Shown piece by piece: positions 61,366 to 64,000 of a stretch of 64,000 nucleotides of DNA. The notes below the pieces were generated by a model, which was given only the letters and a program-made list of their open reading frames with translations, was not told the origin of the DNA and made no database searches. A program made the position numbers and the translations under genes. Location of the stretch: assembly GCA_916048095.2 (NCBI GenBank), contig OU696581.1, positions 8,690,766 through 8,754,765 of the forward strand. The letters run 5' to 3'. Position 1 is the stretch's first letter. Every line of letters begins with the position of its first letter. Source of the DNA: Sacculina carcini (taxonomy: Eukaryota > Arthropoda > Thecostraca > Sacculinidae).

Positions 61366-64000
61366 AGCAGGCAAGCAAACAAGCAGCAGTAGACTGTATT
61401 GTTGACTGCATGAAAGCCGAGGCGTGCAACAGCAAGCACATGCAATGAGCAGCAGAACAGCGAGGTTGTCATGACAACGAGCCACTCAATCAACACGCAC
61501 AGCAAGCGGTCTCACCTGGCCGAGCACTTGTTGCAGCGCGTGCAAGTTGCTCGCCGCCACACTAGAGTAATTGTCGTCCTCGGCCGTCTCGTGCTGTCCT
61601 GTCGAGTGCTCGTCCTTCTGTGTACCAGTCTGTCAGAACACCAGTGCAACACACACACACACACACGAGCATGATGGTGAGTGCATGTACCGCGATAGAC
61701 AAACCCAACACACATGGCCACCTCACTAGTCATCCAGCCAGGTGAGAGACGGGGTGATTAACTCACGTGGTGCAAGCATGATGTATCACTGTTATTGCTG
61801 CCGACACTGAACACTGGCAGACTGGCAGGACCGCTGCTATCAAACGACGTCTGCAATCAACACACACACACACAAACACACACATATATAAGTTCAGTTG
61901 TTCGTGCAGTATGGCATCAAGACATCAGGAGATATCAGCCTGACACACAGTGAGAGGACGCTAATTCTACTGTTCTTGCTGTTGTCACAGGCTCAATGTG
62001 AAAGATACACGAGTCTGACGTGATTGGAAGCACGCGTAACTCGTCGCTTCAGTTAAAGGTTAAATACCTCAAGTGATAGCTGCTACACGGGAAGAAGCCG
62101 AAGCTTATGAACACACACAGGTGTGTCCCGTGCAGCTCGCTGCCACCGCAAAACCGACCCTCTCCACGCTATGGCGCCACAAGGACGAAATAAGTATTAG
62201 AGAGCCACCTCCACAGAATGCATGACACAACACATGACTGATATCTGGTACCATCATTTACTGCTGTACGCTCACACACACACCAGAACAACAAGTTACA
62301 ACACGACAGTCCACAAGGAGAGGGCAGGGGAGAAAGGTAGCGCAGATGAGCTGCACACGCCAAACAATGATACAACAATAACCTATCTACTGTAACTGAC
62401 ACTATCCACAGATCCACACACAGACAGGAGGAAGAGAATGAAGAAAGAGATGAGGAAATTCAGTGAACAAAATTGAATGAGGCCACTTGCGACAATCACC
62501 ATTGCACACACACACACACACACACACACAACACAGCATACACATCTGTGCGATACACACAGAAACGCACGTGATTGTATGAATGACTATGTGGTGTCTG
62601 TGTGTGTTTCATATGACAGTGATGTGAGCTCGGCCAGCTAAATTTGGTGACACGTTTGAACGTCGGACACGAATAAAATTATCTAGCTGCTACCACACAC
62701 ACACACTGACACACACACACACAACCACACACCAGACCGAACAAGAGAGATGGATAACACACTGCCTGTGTTGATGAATCATGTAGAATGATGGAGGAAG
62801 TGATAGAGAAGTATATGAACTCGGTGCATAGAAGAAACACAGGTTCATTGGACTCAAACCACACAAACACACACATACACACACACGCACACACATACAA
62901 ACACACATAGTGTAGGGCTTATTTGTTACGAGTTGAATCAACACAAAACAATGCCAAACATGCGGAATTACAAACACCCACACACACTCACGCATGCATA
63001 CACACACACACACTAACACACTAACACACACACACACACACACACATACCACACAACATGTGACCACGTCGACTGCACGGCGTTTACTACACGAGAAAAT
63101 AAAAAGCCAAATCACAGACTAATACAGCAATCAATTAACTTTAACTTCGTTTGTATTAACTTTAACTTCGTTTGTATTAACTCTAACTTCGGTTTGTATT
63201 AACTTTAACTTCGTTTGTATTAACTCTAACTTCGGTTTGTATTAACTTTAACTTCGTTTGTATTAACTCTAACTTCGTTTGTATCAACTTTAACTTCGTT
63301 TGTATTAACTTTAACTTCGTTTGTATTAACTTTAACTTCGTTTGTATTAACTTTAACTTCGTTTGTATTAACTTTAACTCTCTAACTTTGTTTGTATTTT
63401 TATCACTGTTATATAGCTATCATGAATCCATGGACACGTGACAACTGACTGACTGACGATTTTGTAATGGTGCAAACAGTGAGAAATGAATTGAGAACCA
63501 CTGATTTAACAGGTGTTGATTGTATGTGTGAATAATGCGCCAGCTCGCATCACTTGGTCCGTACATTGTACCGGTCTGTACAATTCGTGGAACGCTGATG
63601 ACGGCTTTTCCACGCATGCATGCACACAAATACTGAGAATGCCAATCAATGAGTGTATGGTATTACGCCGCACCCCGCTGCAACGGTGACTCATCGTAAC
63701 TTGCATGAGTCAGCAATGACTTGTGAGTAACATTGAGCTTGCGGTAATGGAGACGATTTGGCTGTGTTGGTGACTACTGCCAATGTTACAGAGCGGATGA
63801 CAGGAACCACACACCAGCCCCATGCTATTTCTCTATGCAAACAGGTGTGTTGTTGTCACCTGATGACAGAGCACATTGTCGCGCTGGTGCTGGTTGGTGA
63901 TGCGCGTGGCGGACGGTGTGCAGCGAGAGTCACGCAAAGAACCAGCTCGTTCAGGTCTCACCCCCTCATCACCAGCAGCCGTCTCACTGCAACCTGCACA
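58230..64000 (-). CDS. Unrecognised multi-exon gene, C-terminal part (five exons, open at right edge)
   Basis: Exons in coding order: 64000-63860 (incomplete), 61850-61767, 61629-61516, 61291-60823, 58933-58230. GT-AG borders with phases 0,0,0,1 join into 484 codons ending in TGA at 58230. The first visible part is hydrophilic (SLRDSRCTPSATRITNQHQR, then SSGPASLPVFSVGSNNSD and an acidic ETAEDDNYSS). From VAASNLHALQQVLGQ the protein becomes leucine-rich and helical (ACREALSPALRYLVSL, HWLVAASFRRQRVMLLLARA, HVFLLLLQVVSLLIEQRHML), with a Pro/Ser-rich insert (HSPSPPAHSPPHSPPHQ) and ends in LQRWLAVHRAAMLSQL and VDQLMHALQLISI. No signal peptide or clear membrane span. It may be an alpha-solenoid or DENN/longin-type regulator, but I do not recognise the family. 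Confidence 0.72.
59076..59420 (+). mobile_element. tRNA-Val-derived SINE, copy 3 (full length)
   Basis: Same head and body as copy 1; the head has TGGTGTAGTGGCAGCACACC and B box GGTTTGAAACC (one change). Lies in the last intron of the unrecognised minus-strand gene, antisense to it. Confidence 0.9.
59640..60800. repeat. 25-bp minisatellite (GGTAATGGTGAGTGGTAATGTGGAT)n, about 46 copies
   Basis: Regular 25-bp array with variants (GGTAACGGCGAG, GGTACCGGTGAG) filling most of an intron, ending 22 bp from the exon donor at 60823. The plus strand contains a GGTGAGT in every unit, a splice-donor-like motif, but the host gene is on the minus strand. Confidence 0.96.
62050..62270 (-). mobile_element. 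tRNA-Val SINE, copy 4 (head missing), minus strand
   Basis: Reverse-complement body from CAGCAGTAAATGATGGTACC through CGCCATAGCGTGGAGAGGGT to the CTTCTTCCCGTGTAGCAGCT tail. The tRNA-like head is absent, i.e. a 5'-truncated copy. Lies in an intron of the unrecognised gene and in the same orientation as it. Confidence 0.85.
62271..63859. other. Intron sequence of the unrecognised gene
   Basis: CA tracts at 62504-62530, 62693-62728, 62858-62907 and 63000-63047, and a 21-bp minisatellite (63130-63390). No further exon is required by phase between 63860 and 61850, and none was seen. Confidence 0.55.
63130..63390. repeat. 21-bp TTAACTTTAACTTCGTTTGTA minisatellite, about 12 copies
   Basis: Regular tandem array with TTTAACTTC / TCTAACTTC and occasional extra G variants. 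Intronic. Confidence 0.95.

Overview
The window is nuclear DNA from an invertebrate animal. The evidence is spliced metazoan genes (COX18, MARS2, SKIC3/TTC37, EXOC2, SLC38A10, a LYSMD1/2-like gene and a gp130-like cytokine receptor), a tRNA-Val-derived SINE family, CR1/L2-type LINEs, a CsRn1-like Ty3/Gypsy relic, several hAT-like non-autonomous DNA transposons, and very dense (CA/GT)n microsatellites. I cannot fix the phylum from sequence alone. Nothing prokaryotic was seen: no operons, no CRISPR.

Layout. 1-16.2 kb is gene-poor and repeat-rich: a decayed LINE (1544-2438), two hAT-like MITEs (4707-4977 and 6861-7036, the second with a perfect 8-bp target duplication), a truncated Gypsy/LINE chimera (7260-8377), two copies of a 1.2-kb/0.47-kb TIR element (9957-11189, 14491-14960), and an AT-rich array punctuated by GC-rich boxes (11.3-13.7 kb). 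16.3-19.3 kb (minus) is an intronless gp130-type receptor. 20.7-21.1 kb is a small unrecognised intronless gene. 21.9-24.7 kb is intronless SLC38A10 with a very long Asn-rich tail. 25.5-33.7 kb (minus) is six-exon COX18, whose third intron carries an almost complete LINE. 34.9-39.4 kb is SKIC3 with a single intron. 40.9-43.5 kb is intronless EXOC2. 43.9-51.8 kb is MARS2 in at least nine exons, with a 4-kb 14-bp satellite in one intron. 52.6-55.4 kb (minus) is a three-exon LYSMD1/2-like gene with a 27-bp minisatellite in an intron. 58.2-64.0 kb (minus) holds the last five exons of an unrecognised gene that runs off the right edge, with a 25-bp minisatellite in its last intron.

The genes are unrelated housekeeping and signalling functions (cytochrome oxidase assembly, mitochondrial tRNA charging, RNA surveillance, exocytosis, amino-acid transport, cytokine reception) and do not look like a functional cluster. 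The most notable pattern is in gene structure. About two thirds of the splice acceptors I reconstructed are preceded by (TG)n tracts, and introns host expanded minisatellites. MARS2, intronless in human, is heavily split here, while EXOC2, SLC38A10 and most of SKIC3, heavily split in human, are uninterrupted.

Exon structures were derived by eye from homology, GT-AG rules and phase. No transcript data or searches were available.
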